A stretch of DNA of 64,000 bases, taken from the NCBI GenBank assembly GCA_963815965.1, contig CAWFIT010000004.1:404917-468916 (forward strand), read 5' to 3'. A program made the position numbers and the translations under genes. The notes under the pieces are model-generated. The model saw only the letters and a program-made list of their open reading frames with translations. It had not been told where the DNA came from and did not search any database. The stretch comes from DASVFB01 sp963815965. Lineage in GTDB: Bacteria > Actinomycetota > Thermoleophilia > Gaiellales > Gaiellaceae. Positions 32,256 to 40,908 of the stretch are shown here, piece by piece. Numbering within the stretch: the first letter of the stretch is position 1; every line of letters starts with the position of its first letter.

Positions 32256-34505
32256 GACGCCTCCCTCCCCTCGGTCTGCGGCTTCTCTTTGAACGCCGCC
32301 TTGGCCGCGGCGATCAACGCGTCGTGCTCGGCCGCCGAGAATGTCCCGCAGGCGGGCGTCGCGGGAGGCGAGCCGGATGGGCTGTCTACGGCGACGGCCT
32401 GCCGGTACATGCCCCACTTGCTCGAGTCGCCCTTCGCGACGACGAGCTGCACGTCTGCCCACTGGGCTGCGGCGAACGTGTGGCTCACGGTCTTGCCGAC
32501 GGCGTGCGTTCCGTCACCGAAGTCCCAGTAGTACTCGAGGCCGTCCGTGTCGCCGTTGTGCGCTCGCGCGAAGCTCGCGTCGAACTTCACGGTCAGGGTC
32601 GACGTCGGGTTTACGGGGTCGGTCTCGAAGTACGCGACCGTGCCGTTCGGCTTCGGCGCGGCGCCGAGGTACTCATCGCTGCCGACGAGCAGCGAGGTGT
32701 ATTGCGCCGGCAGCTCGAGCGCCCGCAGGAGCTCCTCCGTCGGGACCGTCTCGCCGCCGATGCCGTGCGGCGCGCCGGAGGCGAAGAAGTTCAGATGCTC
32801 GAGCGTGTCGCCCGTGAAGCCGACGGGCTGGCCCTCGTTCACGTTGAACGGGACGCCGGTCGGATGGGCCTGCGTCAGCGGTGGGCTGATCGTGACGCTG
32901 GTGCCTGTGATCGACGCGATCACGCCGGTCTCGAGGCTGAGACCCGTGTCGACGAAGAACGGCTGTCCGGCGATCAGATTGGCCGCGTTGGCGACGGTCA
33001 CCGTCGTGGCGCCCGCGGCCGTCGCACCGTTGAGCGTCGTCATCCCTGCGACGGGGACGTTGCTCGCGAGTTCGAACGCGGTGCCGCCGCCGGCGTATTG
33101 CCGGATCGGCGTCGACCTGATGTTCGCCGCGACGGTCGGCGCGTAGGGGTTCTCGTCGATGTTGGAGTCCTGCACTCCGCCGACGCTGAAGCCGGGGATG
33201 CCGAGGTTCCAGAAGACGGATGCCTCGTCCTCGTGCGTCGACGCCTGCGCCTCGACGGCCGTCCCGGCCGGGTGCACCGGCGAGTACGTTGCCTGCTCCG
33301 ACGGCCGTGTACGCGGGGACGTACGGCGTGTCCACGGCAGGCAGCGGAGCCGAGCCGGTGTGGTTGTAGCGGAGCGGATTCTCCTGCGGGACCGTGCCGT
33401 CGTACTTCGCGCTCTGCTGAGCGAAGGCGGCGGTCACGGCGTCGCGGAGACGCGTGTCGAGCTGTGAGATCGCGGGGCTGTTCGCCGCGATGTTCGCGCC
33501 GGGTGATCCCGGCCCGGTGTCTGGATAGAGCGCGTTCGGACCCGACGGCGTGTCCGTTATGAACGTACGCCACGGGCCGACGCCGCCGTTCGCAAGGTTG
33601 TTCCAGAAGTACTGGGTGCCGAGGTGGTACGCGGGATAGCTCATCCCGTTCGCGTTCATCTGCGCGAACATCGCGTACTGCCCCTGCGGTCCCCGCGGGA
33701 TGAGATTTTCGACGTAGTACTTCGCGCCCTCGCGCAGGTAGGTGCCGTCCGGCGCGCGGCCGGCCGACGCGTCGAGCAGCGCGACCTTGAGCGTCTTCGC
33801 CGGGTACGTGCCGTTCGCGTCGTACCAGCGCAGGAGCGCCTGGTACTCGCCCATCGTCAGCACGACCCCGGAGGTGTCGTCGTAGGCGCCGCCGTTGGCG
33901 ACGTTGCTGAGGGTCAGATGTCGGCGTCCCGCGCCGAAACCGAAGACTGCGCTCGTCGAGTTCTGCGCGTTGTTGACCTCGCCGACCATTGCCGGTGTGA
34001 CAGGCGTGCCGTCCGGATGCGCGGACAGGAGCACTCGGCGCCCCGGGCACGTCTCGCCGGGGATCGTCACCTCGGCGTCGTTCGAGTCCCACCGGTATGA
34101 GGTGTCGAACACGTGGTTCGGGTTGGTGCGCTGCTCCGGCAGGCGCCGGAAGTAGTGGTCGGACACCGTCGCGAACTCCGCGAGCGGCGTCATCACCTTC
34201 TTGTCGGTGAGCTGTTGCTTCCAGTGCTGGAAGAACTCCTGCCACCCGTTCACCGTTGGTGGCACGTTGAACGGATCGGAAGCGTTCCGCGGATCGCCGT
34301 CCGCGCCCGAGACGCGGTAGACGTCGTTGTACGACATGTTGAACAACTGGCCGTAGATGTAGTCGCGGTCGACCAGCGGGGTCGCGTGCGACACCGGGCT
34401 ATTCCCCGCGGCGGTCACACCGCTCGCGAGGAAGATGACCGGCGCCATCACCGCCCCGCCGACGACGGCCAACAGCCATCTGGGCAGCCCCAGCTTGCGC
34501 AGCAT
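32252..34505 (-). CDS. Secreted M28-like paralogue with lost catalytic glutamates and PKD domain, one frameshift
   Basis: About 750 residues when joined. ATG 34505 behind GGGAGGGAG; signal LLAVVGGAVMAPVIFLASGV. It aligns with the downstream protein: LLSAHPDGTPV, GGAYDDTSGVV, LLRWYDANGTYPAKTLKVALLDASAG, where the paralogue has DNEEGG. So the general base and metal Glu are missing and activity is doubtful. It contains one NGATAAGATTVTVANAANL-type repeat and a PKD domain (EYYWDFGDGTHAVG). The frame breaks at about 33298-33306; joining gives ATYSPVHPAGTAVEAQAS. The tail (ACGTFSAAEHDALIAAA) also matches the paralogue. Confidence 0.75.
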
Positions 34506-34621
34506 CCTGGCTCCCTCCCTAGGCGAAAGCGGGATTCTGTGTATTGGCGCCGCAGACGTCAAGGCGGAACCGACTACCGTTCGTGATCGCGCCTCCGCAC
34601 GCGGCGTGTGACGATGCGGCG

Positions 34622-35626
34622 ATGGAGCGTCTCGTATTGCCGGGCTTCGTCAACGCGCACTGCCACGCGTTTCAGCGGGCGCTCCGGGGTCGTGCGAAGG
34701 GTGGTGACTTCTGGGCGTGGCGCGAGGCCATGCTGGACCTGGCCCAGGGACTGTCCCTGGGAGATGTCCGCACGAGCTACGTGGCGGTGTATCAGGAGTT
34801 GCTCGACAACGGCTACACGGCGGTCGGAGAGTTCCACTACCTCGGCTTGGACACGGCGCTCGCGGCCGCGGAGGCTGCCGAGGAGGCCGGGATCGAACTC
34901 GTGCTGCTTTACGCCGCGTACGCCGTCGCGCCGTTCGCCCAGCCGTCCGTCTCGGCGTACCTCGACGACGTCGAGCGCCTCCGCGGGCGTGGGCTCACGG
35001 TCGGTGTGGCGCCCCACTCCGTCCGCGCCTGCCCTCCGAACTGGCTCGAGGAGATCGGCGGCTACGCGGAGCGCGAGGGCCTCGTCCTCCACGTCCACGC
35101 CTGCGAGCAGCCGAAGGAGGTCGAGGATTGCGTCGCCGCGTACGGCGTACGGCCGATCGAGCTGCTCGCCCGGAGCGGCTGCCTCCGTCCGCGCACGACC
35201 GTCGTGCATGCGACGCACGCGAGCGACGCTGAGCTCGACCTCTTGCGAGACGCGGGGTCACGCGTCTGCGTGTGCCCGACGACGGAAGCGAATCTCGGCG
35301 ACGGCTTCGCGCCGATCGACCGCATCCACGCCCGCGGCATCGGCGTGTGCATCGGCTCCGACTCGAACGTGCGGATTGACCCGCTCGAGGAGCTGCGCGA
35401 ACTCGACGGCATCGCACGGCGCCTCACTCTGCGCCGAGACGTTGTCCCGCCTGAACGGCTGCTCGCGTTCGGCTCGGACGAGGGCGCAGCCGCTCTCGGG
35501 ATCGAGCATTGGCGGAACGTCACGGTCGACACCGGGCACCCGTCTCTGCGCGGCGTCGACGAAGCGGATGTGTTAGCCGCGCTCCTCGATGGCTGCTCGG
35601 CCGACGTGTTCGCGCTTGAAACGTGA
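34622..35626 (+). CDS. hutF: Amidohydrolase of the formimidoylglutamate deiminase (HutF) type
   Basis: 334 residues. LPGFVNAHCHAFQRALRG (metal His pair), HVHACEQPKEVEDC, VHATHASDAE, and GSDSNVRIDPLEELRELD (metal Asp) are typical of HutF, which deiminates N-formimino-glutamate in histidine breakdown. Usual HutF proteins are about 450 residues because of a beta-sandwich around the barrel; here the N-terminal strands are missing and the protein begins at the barrel. No other hut gene is nearby. The 3' end overlaps the convergent GH99-like gene by 54 bases. Confidence 0.78.
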   Translation: MERLVLPGFVNAHCHAFQRALRGRAKGGDFWAWREAMLDLAQGLSLGDVRTSYVAVYQELLDNGYTAVGEFHYLGLDTALAAAEAAEEAGIELVLLYAAYAVAPFAQPSVSAYLDDVERLRGRGLTVGVAPHSVRACPPNWLEEIGGYAEREGLVLHVHACEQPKEVEDCVAAYGVRPIELLARSGCLRPRTTVVHATHASDAELDLLRDAGSRVCVCPTTEANLGDGFAPIDRIHARGIGVCIGSDSNVRIDPLEELRELDGIARRLTLRRDVVPPERLLAFGSDEGAAALGIEHWRNVTVDTGHPSLRGVDEADVLAALLDGCSADVFALET

Positions 35627-36583
35627 GGCCCAGAAGCGCGTGCGGTTCAAATACGAACGCTCCGCGCCGTTGCCGATCGCGCCCCAGGCGCCGTCGTAGT
35701 TCTCGTAGCCCGCGCGCGGGCACGCGGGCTCGATCTGCGTCCCCTCGTTCCACTCGTTGTAGCTCGTGATCGTGACGACGTCGGCGCCCGCTCGCCTCGC
35801 CGCCGTCCACATCGAGTCGTATGTCTTGCCGCTGTCGCGACTGAGCACTCGCGTGTCGCCCGTCGCGCGGCTCGCGCTATAGCCCGGCCCGACCGACGGT
35901 GCGCACAGGAGGCTCTGTTTGTGTGCGGCCTTGCATATCCGCGCGAAGGTGCGGCCGCGGTAGGTGAGCGTGTCGTAGGTATAGACGCCCTGGAAGCCGC
36001 CCGTCTTCGCGAAGCCCGCGAGTGGCGTCTGCGCGAAGAACCGAACGCCGGTGAACGCGCTCGTCAGCGGCTGCCATTCGGCAGCGGGGAAGTCCGTCGC
36101 GTGGTAGACGAAGAAGTCGCGGATCCCGAGTGTCCGCAGGTAGTCGACGTCGACGATCGAGCTCGCGATCGTGCGCCCCGCGTAGGGCTCGAGATGCGCG
36201 GCGACCTCGATCGAGTGGGCACCGGCGGCCGCGATCACCTCAGGCAGCCGTTCGTCGGTGCCGCTGCCGCGGCCCCACCACGAGACCACGATCTCGCCGA
36301 TCCCCGCGCGCTCGATCTCCCTCATCTGCGCATCCAGGACGCTCGGATCGCTCGACGAGTACGCACCGCGCGCCGGGTAGAAGGTCGAGGCGAGGTCTCC
36401 GGCCGGCGCGTGGCCGTTCTGGTCCCACTTGTCGTACTCGCCGTCGCGCGCGGGCGTGCCGAACCACGGGTAGTAGAAGATCGCCGTCGTCGGGGCAGGC
36501 GCCAGCGACGCGTTGGAACGGTCAGCAGCAGGTGTTATGAGTGCGAGCGCGACCGCCGCAAAGACGAGCCCGAGCCGAAGCAC
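35573..36583 (-). CDS. Secreted glycoside hydrolase family 99-like protein
   Basis: About 336 residues. Signal VLRLGLVFAAVALALITPAA from GTG 36583; a TTG at 36619 would overlap the response-regulator stop. Family features: IFYYPWFGTPARDGEYDKW, VVSWWGRGSGTDE, AAHLEPYAGR, DFFVYHATDFPA and TSYNEWNEGTQIEPA. These match the endo-alpha-mannanase/mannosidase GH99-like fold. The substrate could be a mannan; the nearby GDP-mannose gene is only a loose connection. Confidence 0.8.
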   Translation of the reverse strand: MLRLGLVFAAVALALITPAADRSNASLAPAPTTAIFYYPWFGTPARDGEYDKWDQNGHAPAGDLASTFYPARGAYSSSDPSVLDAQMREIERAGIGEIVVSWWGRGSGTDERLPEVIAAAGAHSIEVAAHLEPYAGRTIASSIVDVDYLRTLGIRDFFVYHATDFPAAEWQPLTSAFTGVRFFAQTPLAGFAKTGGFQGVYTYDTLTYRGRTFARICKAAHKQSLLCAPSVGPGYSASRATGDTRVLSRDSGKTYDSMWTAARRAGADVVTITSYNEWNEGTQIEPACPRAGYENYDGAWGAIGNGAERSYLNRTRFWASRFKREHVGRAAIEERG

Positions 36584-36611
36584 GCGGGGACAGTACCAGG
36601 GTCTGCGGCCG

Positions 36612-37268
36612 TCATTCAATCAATGACTGCCGAAGAGCCATCGCGACCGCGTGCGTGCGCGTGTCGGCCGCGAGCTTGCGCATCGCGTTGCGGATGTGCG
36701 CGCGGGCGGTCTCCCCCGCGATGTGGAGCTCGCGCCCGATCTCCTCGTTGCCGAGCCCGTCGGCGAGCAGGCGGAGGACTTCGCGTTCCCGCTGTGTCAG
36801 CATCTTCAGCTGCTGCGCCGCCTCGCCGCTTGCGAGCACGCCTGCGAGCACTGGATCGACATAGACATCGCCCTTCGCCACCGTCTCGACAGCCCGCGCG
36901 ATGTCGGCGAGCGGAGCCTCCTTGAGGACGAAGCCGCGCACGCCTGCGTCCAGAGCCTCGATGAGCAAGGCTCGGTCGCCGTAGCCGGTGTAGAGGATCA
37001 GCGCCGTGTGCTGACCGATGCGGCGTGCGACCCCGATGCCCGACAGTCCGGGCATCCGCAGGTCGACGACCGCGACGAGCGGCTTGTGTTCTTCGATGGC
37101 CCGCACTGCGTCCTCGCCGTCGCGTGCCTGGGCGACAACGCCGATGCCACGGGCCGCGAGCACGCGCGAAACGGAGTCGAGGACCGCCGGATGGTCGTCG
37201 GCGATCACACAGGTGATCTGCGCCTGCCCTGCGCCGCCCATCAGATCGTCGCGCGCGAGACGGCTCAT
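36612..37268 (-). CDS. NarL/FixJ-type response regulator, no kinase nearby
   Basis: 218 residues. Receiver domain about 17-130: VIADDHPAVLDSV (acidic pocket), VVDLRMPGLSG with the phospho-acceptor Asp, ILYTGYGD, and FVLKEAP with the conserved Lys. LuxR helix-turn-helix about 150-215: LTQREREVLRLLADGLGNEEIGRELHI, ETARAHIRNAMRKL. Its ATG overlaps the TGA of a tiny upstream frame. No histidine kinase is adjacent, so it is an orphan within this window. Confidence 0.9.
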   Translation of the reverse strand: MSRLARDDLMGGAGQAQITCVIADDHPAVLDSVSRVLAARGIGVVAQARDGEDAVRAIEEHKPLVAVVDLRMPGLSGIGVARRIGQHTALILYTGYGDRALLIEALDAGVRGFVLKEAPLADIARAVETVAKGDVYVDPVLAGVLASGEAAQQLKMLTQREREVLRLLADGLGNEEIGRELHIAGETARAHIRNAMRKLAADTRTHAVAMALRQSLIE

Positions 37269-37384
37269 GCGACCTCCCGTTGCATGACCTCTGCGGGCGA
37301 GGCTTCTTCGAGAGCGCGGAGGAACGCGTCGAACTCGTCCTCGACGATCAGAATGGACGCAGGAGTCGTCGCAGAGGTGGACAC
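37265..37384 (-). CDS. Possible 39-residue peptide coupled to the response regulator
   Basis: From GTG 37384: VSTSATTPASILIVEDEFDAFLRALEE, ending EVMQREVA, with its TGA overlapping the regulator's ATG (ATGA). Codon choice is GC-rich in third positions. The frame stays open upstream without a good start. It may be a leader peptide or a short acidic partner; no homologue was recognised. Confidence 0.35.
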   Translation of the reverse strand: MSTSATTPASILIVEDEFDAFLRALEEASPAEVMQREVA

Positions 37385-37567
37385 CCAGAATACGAATCGG
37401 TATTTCGAGGGGTAGTCCCCGCCCCTCGCGCGAGGGACACGAATCGGCGAGCAGGTTTTGAGCCGGATGACCCGAACGTGCTAACCGACGCGCCTTCGGT
37501 GCGTCATGGAACGTACGCGGGGGTGAGTGGCGGGGCCGCAGCCGCCGCTCCCCTCGCCGATCGCCGA

Positions 37568-37600
37568 TCGGGCGCCCGGATTTGAACGCGGATCTCCGGA
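37568..37600 (-). repeat. tRNA-Pro 3'-end fragment P1 (attachment-site-like, most diverged copy)
   Basis: Read on the minus strand this is TCCGGAGATCCGCGTTCAAA followed by TCCGGGCGCCCGA, a diverged copy of the 3' end of the tRNA-Pro gene at 41975. Beside it (37601-37660) is a segment that also flanks copy P2: CTCAAACGGCTGGCGGGAGG, then GTGGCGTGAC. The 333-base stretch 37385-37717 holds only this and no gene I can support. Confidence 0.65.
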
Positions 37601-37717
37601 CTCCTCAAACGGCTGGCGGGAGGTCCGCCGACGTGGCGTGACATGTCTTGTAGAGACACGCCGTTGAAACCGTGCGCCCGGTTGCTCCTCGTGCGGCGCC
37701 GCTAGTAGGCTCTCTGC

Positions 37718-37897
37718 GTGAGCCTGCTGCAGAAGATCCGGAGTTGGTGGCGGCACGGCGACGTCGATCAGCTTGATCACGCTGGCCGTGTCGAGCAGGA
37801 GAAGATCCGCGCCCAGGGGGACACGTTCAAGGGGGTATCAACTGAATCTGGCTACGGGCGCATACCCCAAATACCGAAGGACGACCGCCCGAAGTAG
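37718..37897 (+). CDS. Small hydrophilic protein, 59 residues
   Basis: GTG start at 37718; the N-terminus reads SLLQKIRSWWRHGDVDQLD, then HAGRVEQEKIRAQGDTFKG, and the end is RIPQIPKDDRPK before TAG. An amphipathic Trp-containing N-terminal helix could bind membrane. Third-position GC falls in the second half. It lies in the tRNA-Pro island, next to a decayed gene copy. Unknown function. Confidence 0.5.
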   Translation: MSLLQKIRSWWRHGDVDQLDHAGRVEQEKIRAQGDTFKGVSTESGYGRIPQIPKDDRPK

Positions 37898-37899
37898 CG

Positions 37900-38060
37900 T
37901 CATCGCGTTCCAACAGCAAGCGTGGTCTCCGTTCGACAGCTGGCTCGACGGTGAGGATCGCGCGAATCCTGCTCGACGAGCGGCGCGTGCGGTAAGTCAT
38001 CGATCGCCATGACGCGCAGCTGCTCGCGCGGCACGATTCGTCGCCCGCAAGCTGCCTCCT
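37900..38060 (-). pseudogene. Decayed copy of the small gene at 41371-41556
   Basis: The minus strand reads REQLRVMAIDDLPHAPLVEQD, against KQFRVVAIDDFPHAELVEQD in the intact gene. It then loses frame: GATTCGCGCGATCC replaces GACGTTTGCGCGATC with one base fewer, and the following ACGGTCGAACC block is out of frame. The DNA match continues across the break, so this is a frameshifted paralogue, not chance. Confidence 0.6.
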
Positions 38061-38079
38061 TCGCCATGATTCCGCCCGC

Positions 38080-38421
38080 GTGGGTCATCTCCGTCCGTCC
38101 TCCCTACTAGACCAACCGCTCGACGCTGCGTTGAAGTCGCGACTCCGGGCGGTTCTCGCTGGCCGGCGCGTGACGGAGGCCCAGTTGCGCAAGCTGTTTG
38201 AAGAGGGCCGCGCGTGCGTGCTTATCTTGAGTGGCGAGCTTGAGCACACCGAACAACGCCTGGCCGACCTTTCACTCGACTCGGCGAGTTCGATGACCGA
38301 CATCGCGGCCGCGGTTCGCCGAGCCAACGAGCTTCGTCCCGACCTCGACGAGCTGCACGCCCTCCTCGCGGAGCTCGAAGGACGAGCGCGCGAGTTTCGA
38401 GCGTCGTGGCTGTCGCGCTAA
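38080..38421 (+). CDS. Hypothetical helical (coiled-coil-like) protein
   Basis: 113 residues, GTG start (or within the first 17 codons). Mostly helix: RLRAVLAGRRVTEAQLRKLF, LEHTEQRLADLSLDS, AVRRANELRPDLDELHALL, ELEGRAREFRASWL. Heptad-like leucines suggest a coiled coil. It lies in the tRNA-Pro island. The following 38422-38720 contains no feature I can name. Confidence 0.45.
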   Translation: MGHLRPSSLLDQPLDAALKSRLRAVLAGRRVTEAQLRKLFEEGRACVLILSGELEHTEQRLADLSLDSASSMTDIAAAVRRANELRPDLDELHALLAELEGRAREFRASWLSR

Positions 38422-38720
38422 GAAGCAAGGCCCGCACCGGTGGCGGCGCCGCGGGATAATCGCTCGCTGGAAGCGGCAAGAGCGACTTGCGACCAACTTC
38501 TGGCTCGCCCTCGCAAAGCGTCGACGAACTTGAGCTCCACGCGACATTGAACAGTGCCTCGGGTGCTTCGCGTCAGTCCGGCCACCGTTCGCCGGCGTAT
38601 CAGTTCCCGTGAGCTCGAAGGTTCCGCGTCGGCGAGCACGGCAATATCCGCGTTAGCGAGCACGCGCTCTCGTCGCTGCTCGACTGCGGCTAGTTAGAAC
38701 AGTCAGCTAGCGCGCGGGCC

Positions 38721-39551
38721 TTACGGGCCAAGGCTGACGGCAAGGATGGTGGCGGCGGAGTTGAACACGCCGTGCATGAGCATGCCGGGATAGACGCTTC
38801 CGGTTCGCATCCTCAACCAACCAAGCGACAGACCCACGATGACGAAGATGGGCAGCGCGATCAGGAAGCCGTGGATCAGGCCGAACGCGACTGCGGTTCC
38901 GACGAGAGCGATGCGAGGGCCGAACCTGGAGAGCAGACTGAAGCCGAGCCCGCGGAACATCAGCTCCTCGACGATCGGCGCGACCGCGGCGACGACGACG
39001 AAGTTCAACGCGAACTGCGCCGCCCGCGAGCCGTCCCAGAACACCGGGATCCCCTGGTCGGTCTCGGCACCCGGCCCGAGCGCGCTCCCGACGACAATGA
39101 TCAGCACGTACGTCGTCGCGAGCACGCGGAGGACGAGGCCGATCGTGCGCGGCCACGACTTCGGCCGATAAAGCGCAAAGGTCTCTCTGCGCGGGAGCCC
39201 ACGCGCGATCAAGAGCACGATCCCGAGCAGGACCGCGTAATCAACGATCCCGCCGATACCGAACGAGTAGCGATAGAACGAGTCGTCATAGCGGGTCGCG
39301 GGTTGACCGAAGCCGCCGGACGTCTGAGTCGCCTGGTCAGAGACCGGGGCCTCCGTTGCGAAGCCCAGCGCGGCCATAACGGCAATGAGAACGAGCCAAG
39401 CGATCAGCCGGCCGTTACCCGCAGGACCGATGCTCAGCCGGGTTTCGACGGTCTCGGGCTGATCGGGCGCCGAGGCTGGTGCGTTAGCGAGGTCGGTCAA
39501 ATACGTGAATGGCTTGCCGCAGGTAGAGCAGGGACGGCTTGAGCGGCGCAT
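38721..39551 (-). CDS. CPBP (CAAX/Abi) intramembrane metalloprotease family protein
   Basis: 276 residues. N-terminal half zinc knuckle CSTCGKPF, a linker, then about seven hydrophobic helices. Motif 1 IVEELMFRG (EExxxR), motif 2 FGLIHG, and HGVFNSAATIL provide the Glu and His ligands. Bacterial members act in bacteriocin self-immunity, protein processing or anti-phage and anti-sigma pathways. It lies inside the tRNA-Pro island, so it may be cargo. The N-terminal C-x2-C suggests a truncated zinc-ribbon sensor. Confidence 0.85.
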   Translation of the reverse strand: MRRSSRPCSTCGKPFTYLTDLANAPASAPDQPETVETRLSIGPAGNGRLIAWLVLIAVMAALGFATEAPVSDQATQTSGGFGQPATRYDDSFYRYSFGIGGIVDYAVLLGIVLLIARGLPRRETFALYRPKSWPRTIGLVLRVLATTYVLIIVVGSALGPGAETDQGIPVFWDGSRAAQFALNFVVVAAVAPIVEELMFRGLGFSLLSRFGPRIALVGTAVAFGLIHGFLIALPIFVIVGLSLGWLRMRTGSVYPGMLMHGVFNSAATILAVSLGP

Positions 39552-39763
39552 CAGCCGGCGTGCCCTGAGTCAGTCTCGGAAACAGCAGGCCGCAACCGCA
39601 TCACCCGTTTGAGTAGCGGCAACCCACGGCCCGCATCGGACATCTCCGCCCTTCGAATTTGGCCAGCCGCTTCCTGGACGCGGTTCTGCCTCGACCGCGC
39701 TAGCGCCGAGTTCCCGTAGGGCGAGTCAACCGACTTCGCGACCCCCCGCCTGACCGCTCCTCG

Positions 39764-40330
39764 TCAGTGCGCGCCGTGCGCGATCGCGACCGCCTCGAGC
39801 CGCGAATGAGCGCCCACTGATTGAAGGATATGGCGGACGTGATTGCGGACCGTCTCGATGCTCAGATGCAGCTCCACGGCGATCTGGCGCGTCGTGCGAC
39901 CGCGCTCGAGCAGGTCGAGCACCTCCGCCTGGCGGGGCGTGAGGGGAAGGTCAGTGTGAGGATGCGGCGTCTCGACGAGATCCGTGACCTGCCCGAAGAC
40001 GCCGACGACGTGCTCGCCGCGACGCAGAGGTACGGAGCTGATCTCCACGCCGACGCGCTCGCCCTCGGAGTCGACTAGCACGAAGCCGCCGTCGGTGACG
40101 GTCGCGGCCCCGACGACCTTGCGCGCGAACAGCTCGCGAGCACGCCGCGTTTCCTCGGGGGCGACGACGGAAGTGAACTGCCGGCCTTCGACGTCCCCGA
40201 CGATCCTCCGCGCGGCCGGGTTGAGCCACCGGATGATCCCGGCGACGTCGATGACGTAGCTCGGCACGTTGACGTGCTCGAGCAGCTCGTCGACATGTGC
40301 GGAGTCCAGCAGCGAGGTCGGCAACAGCAT
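39764..40330 (-). CDS. PAS-LuxR family regulator
   Basis: 188 residues from ATG 40330. PAS domain about 18-110: LLEHVNVPSYVIDVAGIIRWLNPAA, FTSVVAPEETRRARELF, GEHVVGVFGQVTDL. LuxR helix-turn-helix about 125-185: LTPRQAEVLDLLERGRTTRQIAVELHLS, ETVRNHVRHILQSVG. It senses a small ligand or redox state through PAS and binds DNA as a dimer. Part of the tRNA-Pro island. An upstream extension to 40591 lacks conserved content. Confidence 0.82.
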   Translation of the reverse strand: MLLPTSLLDSAHVDELLEHVNVPSYVIDVAGIIRWLNPAARRIVGDVEGRQFTSVVAPEETRRARELFARKVVGAATVTDGGFVLVDSEGERVGVEISSVPLRRGEHVVGVFGQVTDLVETPHPHTDLPLTPRQAEVLDLLERGRTTRQIAVELHLSIETVRNHVRHILQSVGAHSRLEAVAIAHGAH

Positions 40331-40627
40331 CACTCTGCTGCGACGGCACGAGCACGTCAACTGCAGCGGCGGCCAGCTTGTGTGCGCCGGAGAAACCGGA
40401 GACTGCGTCGCTATCAGCTTCGCGTTACTGAGGACAACAGCACCGACACGATAACCGCGGTGTTGCGGGCCATCAGCCTCTGAGTCCGTCGCCCTAGACG
40501 GGAAGGCGGAAGTCCGCCCGCCCTTGTGCGTCGTGGACAGCTGACCGACCGACAATGAGTGGGCACCAGCCGAGAACGATGCGGTGAGCACTCTGGCCCA
40601 AAGATCCTGCTCAGCGCAAGGTTCGAG

Positions 40628-40661
40628 TCGGGGCGCCCGGATTTGAACCGGGGACCTCCGG
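40628..40661 (-). repeat. tRNA-Pro 3'-end fragment P2 (attachment-site-like, exact 34-base copy)
   Basis: Identical for 34 bases to the 3' end of tRNA-Pro(GGG) (41975-42008), same orientation, but without the 5' half of a tRNA. It is followed at 40662-40720 by a segment shared with P1 (CTCAGACGGCTGGCGGGAGG, GTGGCGTGACC). Within this segment CCGGGGACCTCC and GGAGGTCCCCGG form a 12-bp inverted repeat. TCCTGCTCAG also precedes both this copy and the tRNA on the plus strand. No gene I can support lies in 40331-40908. Confidence 0.75.
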
Positions 40662-40908
40662 ACACCTCAGACGGCTGGCGGGAGGTCCCCGGAAGTGGCG
40701 TGACCTGTTTTGCAGAGCCAACCGCCGATCACTCGCTGAGTCTCTGAGCCGAGCCGTTCGTCGGCGTTTGGGCACCGATTGGGCACAGGGCGCACAGATT
40801 CACCCGTTTGGGTGAAGCGGGTTGAATCAGACACTGGGAACCATTGGCCGTAGTGAACCGCTGGCCGTTACTCGGCGCGTCGAGTCCCACTACCTCAAGG
40901 GCGAACCG

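Noticed and set aside
29850..32531. Very long plus-strand frame (893 codons) opposite the M28-like gene
   Set aside because: It is a GC-rich antisense shadow: composition is Arg/Val/Asp-rich with no domain, while the minus strand has a signal peptide, M28 motifs and PKD.
37568..37660. A third tRNA gene
   Set aside because: Same reasoning, and the acceptor side has lost a base.
38721..40330. Defence or toxin system made of the CPBP protease and the PAS-LuxR regulator
   Set aside because: No toxin, nuclease or known partner is present; co-location in a tRNA island alone is too weak.
40628..40720. A second functional tRNA-Pro gene
   Set aside because: Only the T arm and acceptor 3' half match; there is no D arm, no proper anticodon arm and no acceptor partner.
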